DNA of 64,000 nucleotides. Source: Phorcus lineatus (lineage: Eukaryota > Mollusca > Gastropoda > Trochida > Trochidae). Below are positions 13,344 through 26,164 of the stretch, one piece after another (position 1 is the first letter of the stretch; every line of letters starts with the position of its first letter). The position numbers and the translations under genes were made by a program. The stretch lies in the NCBI GenBank assembly GCA_921293015.1, contig OV121094.1, positions 36,950,054-37,014,053 on the forward strand. Direction: 5' to 3'. The notes beneath the pieces were generated by a model. That model was not told the origin of the DNA and made no database searches. It saw only the letters and a program-made list of their open reading frames with translations.

Positions 13344-16300
13344 ATGGATCTTGTTTGGGTGTACTGGATAGTAATAATTTCATTATTCAAACAGTCGGGA
13401 GCCAAAAGTAAGTGCCTCTTAATTTTATATACCTTTTGGTCATTTTAAACTGTCTGTTTCATCTTTGAATGAATTACGGTTCACAATACAATGCTTGTTT
13501 TTTCAAATCATGTTACATGTTGTTTAGAAAAGTTGAAAGTGTAAATCCCTTTTTAGATTTCGTATGCACGAAATAAGCACTATAAGATATGTACTATAAG
13601 AAATCCACCTAGATTTTTCTGTTCTTGAAAAGGATATGAAAATAGATTTTAAATTGTGTACATATACCCTATTGCCCCATTTTGGATCTTAGAGCTACCA
13701 CACTTAGGACATGAAACTATGTAGTGATGTTGTTGGCCCTTTAAGGTCACTGTGACAACTAACAGGGGCCACAGAGTAACCAAAATCTTACATTTACAAT
13801 ACCCGTTTACCTAATAGTCTTTACACAAGTTTTCAGATTTCTAAAGTTTTTTAATCTTAGGATAACGACGAAACATGCCATAGGGCTATTACCGTTATCA
13901 AAGACCAAAGAGTTTCAAAATCTTCAATGAAAAACCCCACCGGCCATGGACTCTGTACACAACATTTCTACTTCAAGTGCCTTTTTGTTGTGAAGAAGAA
14001 CATAATAATAGGTTTTTAGGTCATGGCCCTTCCGACCTTTACAGTTTATTATCCTGTTGGTCAAAGTACCTGAGCTTAAGATTTCAGCTATCTTAGGTCA
14101 GTGGCTCTTACGCGTATTCGAAAAGTAAAAAGATTACAGATGGATACCGGACACCATGTCATGTTATAAGTAAACCGGGCCATTCAGATGAAGAGCTTTA
14201 AACGTATCTTCGGGGAATTAGTTTGTGTGAAGGTGATTCTTCAAGGTCAGGGTGTGAAATATGTTATAAATAGCATAGGTCAAAGTCATTCATAACCAAA
14301 ACTCAAAATAAGTGTCTTTATTTAATATTGATTATGAAATAGAAATTTGAAGGGGATTTAATTTTAGAAAAATAATATAGAACTCTCGATGATGATGACA
14401 TTATTTACCTCATCACACGTGAAAAATCATAGACCGCTTTCCAAGTTAAGACCTTGACCAATGACCACGGCATTGAACCCCTTCCCACCCTTGGGTACAT
14501 GAAAAGATGAGATGTAGAAACACGAAGCTGTCAGACCAGATACAGAAGTGTATGTCAATGGTTGTGAAGTAGGTTCACGAGTTAACTGGTGCACGAACAG
14601 AGGTACTTTTACGACGTAAAAGGTCATAACGTATATTGAAATACTTACATAGAAGTGAAACTCTTTAGGTACATTGTAAGACAATCTTACCTAAATTCAA
14701 ATACGCTAATTATAATAAAAGTTTAGATGCATTGTCACTTGTGTTAAATGTATGTAAGTTTGAATTGTAAAAGTTTTCACTTATGCTAAATTGTAATAAT
14801 TCTATAGGCGAATAGTAATAGTCTCCACTTCTGGTAAAATGTAATAATTTTTTCAGGCGAACTGTAATAGTCGTCATCTGAGATAAAATGTAATGAAGCT
14901 TGAGTTGAATCGTAATAATCTTACTCTGAGATAAAATTTAACGAAGCTTGAGTCGAATCGTAATAATCTTTCTCTGAGATAAAATGTAATAAAGCTTGCG
15001 TCGAATCGTAATAATCTTTCTCTGAGAAAAAATGTAATGAAGCTTGAGTCGAATCGTAATAATCTTTCTCTGATAAAAAATGTAATGAAGCTTGAGTCGA
15101 ATCGTAATAATCTTTCTCTGAGATAAAGTGTGATGAAGCTTGAGTCGAATCGTAATAATCTTTCTCTGAAATAAAGTGTGATATCACAGAGACAGGGGAA
15201 CTAACAGAGGGACAAGACATAAACAGTGTTCGGAGACATAGAGACAGGCGACGAAACGAAGAGACCGGTACACATGAATTGAAATTGATGGGGAGATCAT
15301 GTAGCACTTACAGGGATAAACAGAGAGAAAGACGGAGACAGATATAATTTGAATGTTCAAATCCTGATTAGACTAATGTACACATGGAGGCGGTCTGACC
15401 TCTGCTTATATATAAAAAAACTACCCACGCTAAGTTCACAGAACATCATAATTATATGTCTCTTGCTATAGTGGCTTTTTAACCGAATTCTATACATTGT
15501 ATTGTTATACAGGACAATTTGTGGATCGCAAAACTGCACTTATTTGCCACTTCTTATATTTGGTTGTATCTTTCTTACCCATATCTTGTCGATTCAACGG
15601 AGACTAACAAGTTGTTTTACACAAGCAGTCAGCCTAACTATGTTCTTTTTGTACAATGTTTAAAAAGTTTGTATATCCTTTATAGGACTTATTAGCAAAG
15701 TCACGGCGCAGTATTTTGTGTAAAACGATAATCATCTTTCCATTTGAACCCGTTTATTCCTTGTAGTTATGTCATTTAATACTTATTCATAAAAGTATGG
15801 CATGATTATAATTACTGTTTGTACCTTATACCATATACCTTTTGCATATTTCAGTTTACTTTAGATTTTATTTCATCTTTTTATTACTATTTACTTCAAG
15901 CCGTAACAGGATTGTGTTCCTATAAGGTGCCATATTCATGTTGTTGTTTTTATTGAGGACAAGTCGATAACGCATAAATCCTGAATTATATGCGCCTCAC
16001 TCATGTATTCCAATTACATAGGTCTTCTGAATAATAGCAACACGCACGAGGAAGACATAGAGGGAGGAATAGATTCCATTTAACTAAAATTGGGAATTGT
16101 GTTATAGACGTCAACGCCGATCAGTGGCTATATGAAGCTCAAGCCACTCTAAAAGCCGCCCTGAACCGCAAACCAAACACCAATGTGGCCAAGAACGTCA
16201 TCCTTTTCCTGGGGGACGGAATGGGCGTGTCCACAGTGACGGTGGGTAGAATCTACAAGGGACAGACGGAGGGCCAGGAGGGGGAGGAGACGGTGCTGGA

Positions 16301-19300
16301 GTTCGAGAAATTCCCTCACGTGGCACTGTCTAAGGTAAATATTTGGAGATTCCCCCACGTGGCACTGTCTAAGGTAAATAGTGAGAAATTTCCCCGTGTG
16401 GCGCTGTCTAAGGTAAATATTTGGAGATTTCCACACGTGGCACTGTCAAAGGTAAATATTGTGAAATTTCCTCAAGTGGCACTGTCAAAGGTTAATCTTG
16501 AGAGATTTCCAACGCTTGAGAAATTCCCGCATGTGACAATGTCAAGAGTAAATATATTGAAATTCCCCTATGTGCCACTATATAAGCTGAATACTGAGAA
16601 ATTCCAAAATGGGGCACTGATTAATTTCGCTTTTGAGAGATTCCCCCATTTGACACTGTCTAAGGTAAATATTGATATATTCCTGCTGGAGGCACATTAC
16701 CTCCCCGACAGCGGTGGCTCAAGTTATAAAATCACTGTGACACTTTGGGGGTGAAATTTACAGTCATGTAACACACTGCTATGTTGGTAGATATGCCCTG
16801 GTATTACGTTCAGAGTTCAAGTGTTTAACCGTTTACCAGTAGTAAGCTTCATTTCAGACTTACAATACAGACAGGCAGGTCGCTGACTCGGCCGGAACGG
16901 CAACAGCGTTCTTATGCGGAGTGAAAGCCAACTATGGAACTATCGGAATTGACCAAACTATTAACAGGGGTGACTGCTTACAACAAGAGAAGGGCAAGGT
17001 CACATCCATTCTTGACTGGGGACGGACAGAAGGCAAGCGTTTTCTTTATTAAGAAGAGCATTGGTAATCACATTTCGTATATTGTCATATTTTGCTTCAA
17101 ACTGAAACTGAAAGTTCATCGCACTTTTGAAATATGTAAATTCTTAAAGATTGGAACAACAGAATCAGATGAGTACTCAAATTCCATACTTCCTTTTTCC
17201 TCCCAGGTAAATCAGCAGGGATAGTGACCACAGCTCGCATCACCCATGCCACCCCCGCGGCAGGGTTTGCTCACTCAGCGGACCGGGAATGGGAGGGAGA
17301 CGTGAAGATGAAGACGGAAGGTGTTCAGGGACAGTGCAAGGACATAGCTCTGCAGATCCTGGATAACGACTTTCAGGTAAAGCAGTTGTGTCGACATGTG
17401 TCTCTTCTTGATAGTGACTTTCAGGTACAGCAGTTGTGTCGACATGCCTCTCTTCTGAATACTGACTTTCAGGTAAAGCAGTTGTGTCGACATGCCTCTC
17501 TTCTTGATAGTGACTTTCAGGTAAAGCAGTTGTGTCGACATGCCTCTCTTCTTGATAGTGACTTTCAGGTAAAGCAGTTGTGTCGACATGCCTCTCTTCT
17601 TGATAGTGACTTTCGGGTAAAGCAGTTGTGTCGACATGCCTCTCTTCTTGATAGTGACTTTCGGGTAAAGCAGTTTAGTAGTGTGAATACCTGTATGTTA
17701 TGATGGCTAAAAGACAGTGTAAGAAGATCTCTGCAGATCCTGGAGAAAAAGGCTTTCACGTATAGCACTATGGTACATAATGTACAGTTGTCTTTGGCTG
17801 GGAATCGTTTGGAATTGAAAGGATGACGAATTTTTTAATCTTGATAACGACTTTCAGATAAAGCAGTTTGTATTTAGGACTGTAGTGCACCTTTTGATAG
17901 GAAGTGGTATTGGAACTAATTCAAAGACGCCGATTTTTAAATCTTCGTCGTTCATGTTAATCAACTTAACACTAGTTGTATATTTATACTGCGGTGCATG
18001 TAAACCGCTTTGAAGATTTTATTAGATAACACACTAACGACGCTCAGGTGAGTTGCATTTCAGAGACAGAGGAAGGGCATCGCTCAGCAGATTCTTCATT
18101 ATAACGTCGAGATAAAGCACTTTGCGTCTTTTTAATTCTGGTTGGTTAAGTGTAATCTTGGTTACCCTTAAGTAGGTGATGATGGGAGGTGGACGGCGCA
18201 CTTTCCTCCTAAACAACGTGACGGACCCGGAAACAAACGAGGTCGGGTCTTACCACCGAGAAGACGGGAGGGACATTATACAGGTCGGTTTAGCTCAAGA
18301 TATCTACATCACTATTCTCCTCGTAAATCTATGGTAGAGGCTAAGTTTTATCTAACGGATAAAGAAGATTATAGTGTGTGATTTGGAATTTGGTTCTATA
18401 TATGATTTTCTTGATGAATTTCTTGAAACGAATGGAACTTTGATTGATGGTAACGAATTTGATTGTAAATATTGAAATCTGATTAAATTAAAGATAAATC
18501 ATACCTATTTTTGCATGTACAAAATACAACTAAATTTCAGAATTAGCTATTTAGATAGTAGATATTTGTATAAAGTTTCAAAAATATGGGTGCTATCTAA
18601 TATCATCCTATGTATTGTAAATCATTTTATCGAAAGAAATGTCAAAGCCACATCTTTTTAATGAAACAATTGCACTTGTACTATGTGCCTTTAGACCTTA
18701 AGACCTTAAAGGCACTATAGCAGCCTTTTTCGGATCAAATTGAGGACATAAGCATTCACCTTAGCTTTCTATCGATGCTACTTATACTTATTATTCTTTA
18801 CAATTGACCAGTATTGAAGAATGAAGAAGTTAAGACGACCACTGGCTTAGAGATATAAAATGAATATGGTCAGCTGTGCACAAAATGGACAAAATTAAGC
18901 AGTCGGAAACGGCTGAATTATTGATGTTTGCAGTTTATGAAATTTCTTTACTCTGTACTGAAAATACAAAATAAAATATTATTTCTTGATGCGATCTAGT
19001 AACTTAACGTTTTAGCATTGTGACTAGATTGAAATAGCGGCTGTCGTTTTTTTTGCTCCTCTTACTCTAAATACAATTTTAATTTATACGATATCGTAGA
19101 TCATGCGGATTAAATGCAACTTTGCATTTAACATTCCCGGTTTATTAGAATTAACTTACATATGCATATTTGTGTTGTAAATTACGGGGTAGATTATCTA
19201 AATGCGGTTCGAAGGGTAATGCAGTATCTTTGCCATCCTGCTGCCTCAGCGTTATTGAATCCGCTGATCCAGCTCCTTCTATATACCCTGATATCCTTTA

Positions 19301-22300
19301 GGCCAAAACCTTCGTATCGCTAGATATCTAACCAGCCAATAAGACAACTCTCATCCAGAAACAGCGGCACAACCCGGATGGAAAATTCAAAAGAGTAGCT
19401 TCAAGCTCCTTGGATAATGACATTTCATTGGCTTAAACAATAACAGGTGATCACAGCCACGAACACCAAGCCGCGCCAGCCGTACGAGGGATTTGGCTCG
19501 AAAAAGATCAGGGTATATGAAAGGAGCTCGATCAGCGGATTCAATTATGCTGAAGAAGCAGGATCTGTGCATTAGTTGTATGTACGAAATATGGGTGTGC
19601 ACTAGTGCCTTTAAATACTGAATGAATGAACCTTAATCTGAACATAACAATTAATGAGAAAATATTGCACTAAATTGTATCAAACGTATTGTACTTCATT
19701 TCGCGGCCAAACGTATTGGCGGAATTTTTTTTTACAAATTCTTAAATAGGTTTTTTTTTCTATATAACCTAGGAATGGAAAAAAGCCAGAATGGATAAAG
19801 GAGAAACCGCAGAGTACGTGTGGAACAAAGCTGACTTCGATGCTGCCGACGTGGCTACAACAGACAATCTTTTAGGTGAAACACTGCCAGAAATGTTACC
19901 ATCTACATAAAGTTAATGTAGCAATTGCTAGTTTACATCATATAGTCATATATAACTTTTCTTACTAAGCCTAATGAAAGTTTTTTAATGTGGTTTTCTT
20001 CCGTATTATTAAAAACATTTTAAATACACCATGCGTATGTGTTTCTAGTGTGATTCTGCATGATGTATCTACAGCTGCATACCAAAAGTTTGTTCACATA
20101 ACTGCGTAGTGCAAATATCATGTAATTTGGCATGTCTTTGAGGCACCGTAGAAATGTAGAAATGCGAAAAAGAAACGGAGGAATTTGAATGATCAATATA
20201 GAAATAAGGATCAATTGCACATTTACGCAATCGTATGCCAAACACAACAGTTTACGGTGATATTTTTTGGCAGGTCACTGAAGTGAACAGGGGTCAATAT
20301 TTCGAAAACAGTAACTTTTATTTTCTCTACAAAATCCGTTATAAATGAGCAACAGTTTTAAACAAAAGGAATCTTTGTTCGTTTGCGTTAAGTCAATATG
20401 ATTTTGCCGATTTTCATCTCAGAAAGTCGAAATGGAGTATTTTAATCGAAATTTAAGGAAATCGGAATTTCGAAAATGACCCGTTCTGTCAATTTAATCA
20501 CGCCAAATTTCTATTTTTGCGCGAGGAACAATGGTTATGTTACACATTGAAAATAGGAAATCCTTTGTTAGTTCTCCTAAAGTTGTTTTATTGACCTTCA
20601 AAGCAAACCCAAATTATATGAACTTTAGATATGCAGCTGTATAAGAAAATGTTTCCTCTTAATGCTCCATCATCAAATATCCAGTAGTTATAAACATAGA
20701 TAAAAGTAGACTGATTATAAACTCAGTGGTAACGACATTTTGTTCTCGTATTGAGTTAATACACGTGCATATGGTAAATGGAGGGAGTTGTTGGGCGCCG
20801 CTTTTGTAATATATCAGCTATAAAAGCCTCATGAAAATGCAACTCAATAACTTACACATAAGGTTTAACATTTAGGAATGTAACAACATCATAAATATGT
20901 TGTTTCTACTACTTTGTAATTCTCGGTTGCAGGATTATTTGAGCCATCTCACATGCAGTATGAACTAGACAGAAACACGACGATGGAACCGTCCTTGGCT
21001 GAGATGACCGAAAAAGCCATAAAGATCCTCCAGAAAAACGACAAGGGTTTTGTACTACTGGTTGAAGGTGGGTTCTAAAAAGAGTTTATCTGAGAAAGAT
21101 ACGATTAAGTAACAGGTACAAGCAAATGTTGTGCTTTAAAGGGACACGCCGTTATTTTCATGGCACATTTCTTGGCTTTTAAACGTGTCAAATAAGAAAA
21201 AACGATCATATTCATTAAACACATTTTCACATTTTTAGTACCCATTGCCAAATAAAAAAATATTAATCTTCAATAATAATTTAAAAAATAGTAAACTCAA
21301 ATTAGTTAATTTTAAAAAACTGCATTTTGCATTCACAAACGTACCTCCGTCATTAATGTCTATACAACCTCTTTTCTGATAAGAGCTTTATATTCCCCTA
21401 GCAGCCAAATATTACAACATAAACTACCTTGCAATGTTTCATTCAATGAAAACACCACATGCATGGATGACCTAGTTGGGTTCTGAAAAGAAGACCCACG
21501 GTTCAAAATGAATATACGAATAAATTTGTCTAAAAGCATACGGAAAAATATGAAGAGTTTTGATTATAACTTTTGAAACAGCGTCGCTGATTGCACAACT
21601 AACTTTCATTGCATTTACCAGGCTTCTATGTTTCTAGACCGAGAAACGCTCGTAGTACGACAGATGTTGTTTAGGTGGTTGAAGTTGGGTTCTTGCCTAT
21701 ACAAACTGGTACAATGAAGAGAGTTTATCCGAGACAGATATGTTTAAATACCAGGTACAAGTAAATTTTGTGCTTTAAAGAATTTTAGGAATTTGTGACG
21801 TAGATACCTTTGATGGGAGAGAAATAATTCAAAGAGATATTGTCTTATTGATAGTGTCTTTCGATTTGAAAAGCGACTTTAAATTGTTATTCTGTAACTC
21901 TACAGATCTACAATACGATGATACGTTCAAGCAATAGTTAGTACTCGAAACCATTCATAAAGTATTGCATATGTGACATCAAGTGGTTCTTTTAAGTTGC
22001 ATTTTGAAGAATTTTGTGCTTTTCGAAACTAAGAAAAGAATATTACGTGTATAACACGATTTACTCTTACGTTTGTGAAGTATAGGTGCAAAATACAAAA
22101 CGTTAACTGGAAATTTAAATTGTGCGCGTATTTGTTTTTACTGGAGGACTGCAAAGGAATGAAGATATTGATTTCAGATTAATTACTCTTCTAGGAATCT
22201 AAAACAGTTAATTTTAGGTAACTTCCTTGTTTTCCAATGTAAAAAATCAATTTGCCTTTACGAAATTCTTTTTTGCATACAAATTTTTTTTGGAAATAAA

Positions 22301-23991
22301 AATCGCATACTGTCCATAAAATATCTGAAATGATTGCAATTTTCACTAATTATCATATATCCTTAATTTAATATTTCAAACATTCATGAATTTTGAATAA
22401 CTTGCTGGTGTAAATGAATTAGCCCCATGCTAACCTCTGTTTGGATGCAAGCATTGCTCGGAATAGTTATTAGTTGTAATTAAAGTTGATTACCCAATCA
22501 GGGAAAGCGTTTCAAAATACTATACGAAAGGCCTCTGTCATTCCGGGAAAGCTGAAATTCATTAGACTTTGCACTTTGAGTCTTTTTGAAAGAACGCGTA
22601 TTTGTAATATGGCTAGTGATTCACAACACAGACCCTGGAGATAACAATCAAGATTTTTATTTTTGTTTTTCAATGGCTTGAACTTTGCACATGGTCTGTG
22701 TTGCAATATTTTGTCTCGAGAAGAGTGTACCGGAATTTCGTATTTAAAGAGAGGTTAGCATAGGATGTGATGATGAGAGTTTCCTCTGAGGTTAGCACAG
22801 GATGTTATGTTGAGAGCTTCCTCTGTGAGGAGAAAATGGCAGTTTTCATACTTGGAATTGAAATTGTACTCTTACAAATGTTAGGCAGCATGATTGTTGT
22901 AAAAATATCGCAGATTTTAAACTATTTATAAGACTATTGTTAGAATTTCGAAATAGTTCACCCTTATAGTTTAAATTTCGAGTCTTAAACTGATGGATTG
23001 AAGTTTATTGATTTATCATTAGCATGAATAGTTATATGAAATTTGATTATTTGTCATCGATGTTGTTTGGACTGTTTGGATTACTGATACTGGCAAACGT
23101 TCTCTATCCGGGACAAATAGTTCATTATCTGATAAGGAAGCGATGTAGTATTTCATCATTACTAGCAAACGTAACTAGTGCCTAGTCGTAGAAAGTTATA
23201 TTCCTTTCAACTGCTTGGAATCCATCGATGGTAATCAACTCTGATACGTAATTGACTGTACTCGAAAGAGTGTAAAAATATCGGCTACCATACCATTAGA
23301 AGCCAAAATAAGTGAACAATGGCAAAATATCAGCGATTCTAACATTAAGATCAGTTAGTTTAAAACATTCTGAATACTAAACATCACTTTCTTTTTAATC
23401 AATTTAAAAACCATAAGTTAACTCACTGTCAAAACAAACAGTGTAAGATCATCGTTTTTCTAACAATGGAAACATCACAAAACATCAGTATGAGATATTC
23501 GCTAAAACAAAATTTTACACACTGATTATGAGTAAAATAGCCTGTCATGTAACTTTTCTTCTGCACTTTGCTTTCAGCTGGTCGTATTGACCACGGTCAC
23601 CATGACAACCTTGCCAAGAAGGCCCTGCATGACCTGGTAGCACTGGACAAGGCTGTGGAGACGGCGGTCAGACTGACCAGTGAACAGGACACTCTAATGG
23701 TGGTCACTGCTGACCACTCTCACGTCTTCAACATTGGAGGGTATTCGGTAAAAGGGAAGGATATTCTTGGTAAGCGAGATACTTTTATGCTATCTATCTT
23801 TTTTGTATTTTCACTTAATATGTGCACAATGCACAAGCAATAGTCGGTGTCAAAGCCTTCTTCCTTCCTTAAATGGCGCAGAATCAAACATGAAGCTATG
23901 CATCTCATCTCTTAACGTTTTTTTTATTCTGAAACTTAACGTCGCAGAATTGACTTAAATGAAAACCAATCTTCAGTTGGTTATTTTTAAA

Positions 23992-24022
<31 letters not shown>

Positions 24023-25436
24023 CTGGGGGAAAAACACATTTGAAGTGTGTTGTATGTGGAAAAAAAGGCCAATTGAAACAAACAAGGTTAAAATCACTTT
24101 TACCTCGATAGGTATTTTTAATAGGAAAAGCAGGATGGTGTATTGCCCGCAATCGTTTTTTCTATTCAGCAACTGAGGACCGGGAGAACCAGGATCCATA
24201 TCAGTAAAGTGTCAAAACTTTTGATTCAGGTTTTGCCGACTTTTGGAAAGCTTCTCATACCCCTACTGACGGGATGCCACGAACGACATTAGTGTATGGA
24301 AACGGCCCCGGGTACGGCGCTGAGGGGAGGGTCAATCTAACCGGAGTGGATACAAGTACGTATAAACTTATATATCGATATTATACATATATGTACGTAG
24401 GTATGCTATTCTAAGTATACATTTGTGACGTAGTGAATATGAAAAAGGTTCTGGATTACATGCAAATGCAATGTGACATTCTTATCTCTAAAGGTGTTGT
24501 TTAGAAGAAACAAACTCACGCTAATTTCGGTGGCTTTCCTGTTGCAAATGTCTTACAGTGACATATCTTTTGGCTTGATAATAATGTTGACAACTTAGGA
24601 TCAACCTGGTTGTCCCTTTTGCGCAATAGATTTGTTCAAAAGCTCATTCCATTAAACCCCTGTCGACCCAAATTCAAATACATTTAGAAGCAACACCAAA
24701 TGCATAAACAAACAAGTCAATTAAAGAATTAACTTGGTTGGCTATGATGCAATGGTTTCGTATGTGATGATGTAATTTGATAAAACATGCCTTACCTTGA
24801 ACTAGGCAAGATTATTTACGGTATTTTTGTCTTTGGTTTCTACTCATATCTTCCCTTTTTACTAACATATCATAAAAATATCTACATGTATAATATCTGC
24901 AATTCTATTATTTAATCTATTCCGATATTTAGAGATGGGTAGATAATAGGTAAACTAGAAGTAAACGATTTTGGTGAAAGGTGAAACAGAACCAACCAAA
25001 TTCTATCAATGAGTATGTACCAAATATATTGGCTGGAATTCAATGGCTGGAATTTAATGTGTCAAATACAGCATATACAATCGACCCCTCCCATCAGTAT
25101 GGATTGGTCGGTAGTACTATAGGTACACCGGGATTTGTAGGTACCTATTGGACTATGTTTTGGTGACAGGTTAAATAGAATGAAACACTTTCCTTTCAAT
25201 CCTAAAGATACAGTTTACGTAAGTACCAGTAAACTTGGCTCAACGATGTTTTGTCATCACGGGTGTCACAGAATTGAATATACCCTCCAATCTAACAAAC
25301 AAAGTGTCATTCATAAGGTTTAAAGGACCATCTGTATGTATCCAAATCCACTATTCTATTCTGCAGTGACTTTTAAATTTTTTTTTATGAGCAGACACTG
25401 AGTGCCTGGAGTTTATGCGCTATATGAATTTACTTA

Positions 25437-25521
<85 letters not shown>

Positions 25522-25961
25522 TTGTACTCTTGTTCCGTGCGATAACAAAAATGAATCGTTTGGTGTTGACTACCTTCAGTGTCAAACCCTAATTCATATC
25601 TTCAAAAGTAAATGCAATCTTCGTCGGATGGTTCAGTAGAATAGCATTTATACACCCCCTTGACTTTATTTCAGCTGACAATGATTACCGATTTGCGAGT
25701 GCGGTTCCACAGTCGAGTGAGACTCACGGTGGAGAGGACGTTGCTATTTATGCACACGGACCCATGTCTCATCTGTTCCACGGCGTTCAAGAACAGAACT
25801 ACATTCCACACGTGATGGCGTACGCATCGTGCATAGGAATAAACAAGAAACACTGTGATACGGTCCAAGATCCTAACGGCGTTGCTGCTTCTTCCTTTAA
25901 TACATTCTTGATTTTGTTCTTAACTTTTCTTGGAAAATTTGTCGTCCTCAGTGAGCATTAA
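13344..25961 (+). CDS. Alkaline phosphatase ALP1, GPI-anchored type, 10 coding exons
   Basis: Hydrolyses phosphate monoesters, probably as a GPI-anchored cell-surface dimer (family knowledge). Coding exons: 13344-13407, 16108-16334, 16858-17032, 17207-17376, 18176-18283, 19773-19875, 20933-21067, 23578-23769, 24230-24355, 25675-25961. They sum to 1587 nt (528 aa) and every junction is in phase. Catalytic and metal residues visible: D58 (FLGDGMG), nucleophile S108 (DSAGTAT), H169 and T171 (THATPAA), E327, D332 and H336 (GRIDHGHH), D373, H374 and H376 (TADHSH), H451 (ETHGGEDVA). The N-terminus is a signal peptide and the last ~24 residues are a hydrophobic GPI-type tail. Oddities: intron 3 starts GC rather than GT; A328 replaces the usual Gly before GRIDH; donors of exons 2 and 4 are tandemly repeated, so the real exon ends may vary. 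A splice-acceptor-like sequence just before the ATG hints at an upstream 5' UTR exon. Confidence 0.93.
14870..15182. repeat. 48-bp minisatellite in ALP1 intron 1
   Basis: About six to seven units containing AATCGTAATAATCTTTCTC, GAGATAAAATGTAATGAAG and CTTGAGTCG, with decayed relatives back to about 14790. It is not next to an exon. Its minus strand is open only because the period is divisible by 3. Confidence 0.85.
16299..16690 (+). repeat. 39-bp minisatellite made of the ALP1 exon 2 end plus its splice donor
   Basis: The unit begins with GTAAATATT, continues through a GAGAAATTCCC-like part and CACGTGGCACTG, and ends TCTAAG, so each unit carries a complete AAG|GTAAAT donor. Good donors follow 16334 (canonical exon end), 16373, 16412, 16451 and 16664; a weaker one (AAAG|GTTAAT) follows 16490. 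The unit is 13 codons and the reading frame of exon 2 stays open through all ~9 units to 16754, encoding repeats such as [13 protein letters not shown]. The canonical join (LSK to TYNTD) fits family alignment best. The later units are more degraded than the first. Confidence 0.92.
17377..17690 (+). repeat. 48-bp minisatellite made of the ALP1 exon 4 end plus its splice donor
   Basis: Seven donors spaced exactly 48 bp follow 17376 (canonical), 17424, 17472, 17520, 17568, 17616 and 17664. The first five end TTTCAG|GTA and the last two TTTCGG|GTA. Units read GTAAAGCAG...CTTGATAGTGACTTTCAG. Being 16 codons long, each keeps the exon 4 frame open and encodes [20 protein letters not shown] repeats to a stop at 17701. 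Confidence 0.92.
17705..18125 (+). repeat. Degenerate copies of the ALP1 exon 4 end in intron 4
   Basis: Pieces resembling the exon 4 end (CTGCAGATCCTGGA, GATAACGACTTTCAG, then a GTAAAGCAG-like part) recur at about 17727-17768, 17840-17872, 18020-18055 and 18083-18122, each more decayed than the 48-bp array. They suggest older rounds of duplication of the same boundary. Exon 5 follows at 18176. Confidence 0.6.
19234..19565 (-). mobile_element. MITE copy 1 (CATCCTGC family) in ALP1 intron 5
   Basis: Ends CATCCTGC...GCAGGAT with the family's long inverted repeats and an internal part reverse-complemented relative to the other four copies. It lies about 207 bp before exon 6. No target duplication is evident, so it is older than copy 5. 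Confidence 0.85.
20070..20642. mobile_element. ACAGCTG-family MITE copy 2 in ALP1 intron 6
   Basis: Starts T-ACAGCTGCATACCAAAAG and ends TATGCAGCTGT-A, with a shared GTGCAAATATCATGTAATTT arm and an interior in opposite orientation to copy 1. Confidence 0.7.
21678..21785 (+). repeat. Degenerate duplicate of the ALP1 exon 7 donor region in intron 7
   Basis: 21678-21782 (GGTTGAAGTTGGGTTCT, then GAGTTTATC, CAGGTACAAG and TTTGTGCTTTAAAG) resembles 21058-21138 across the exon 7 end and the first 70 bp of intron 7. The donor GT is changed in the copy (AAG|GTGGGT to AAGTTGGGT). About 540 bp lie between the copies. Confidence 0.6.
23993..24023. repeat. (TA)n microsatellite in ALP1 intron 8
   Basis: About 14 TA units. 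Confidence 0.9.
25358..25520. repeat. (TTA)n(TTG)n tract and shared retroelement-like tail in ALP1 intron 9
   Basis: GCGCTATATGAATTTACTTA followed by about 33 bp of TTA and 46 bp of TTG repeats. A sequence of the type GCGCTATATAA-(ATT)n commonly ends non-LTR retroelements in animals. The same segment with a much shorter tract is in ALP2 intron 9. Confidence 0.75.
25545..25674 (+). repeat. Intron 9 tail shared with ALP2 (inverted copy)
   Basis: This part of ALP1 intron 9, up to the splice acceptor, reads as base-for-base identical to the reverse complement of 31282-31411 in ALP2, whereas other introns of the two genes do not align by eye. Confidence 0.85.
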
Positions 25962-26164
25962 TGATGATTTCCATTTAAATGTTATAAAACTAATGATTTT
26001 TATTTTTAAGCAGATTGATATCTTTTACTTTGTACATTTGACATCTGGTGACTTCCATCTTCTCTAGTTTCATGTCCTTTCTTTAATGTTTTCGTATGGA
26101 TATTTCCAATTTAGCATATTTTTTATATAATATCGACAGAAATATCTTATATTTATATTCATGT

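Noticed and set aside
14921..15307. 128-aa minus-strand repeat protein
   Set aside because: 48-bp minisatellite inside ALP1 intron 1, open only because the period is divisible by 3.
16185..16754. Separate 189-aa gene
   Set aside because: It is ALP1 exon 2 reading on into the donor array; not an independent start.
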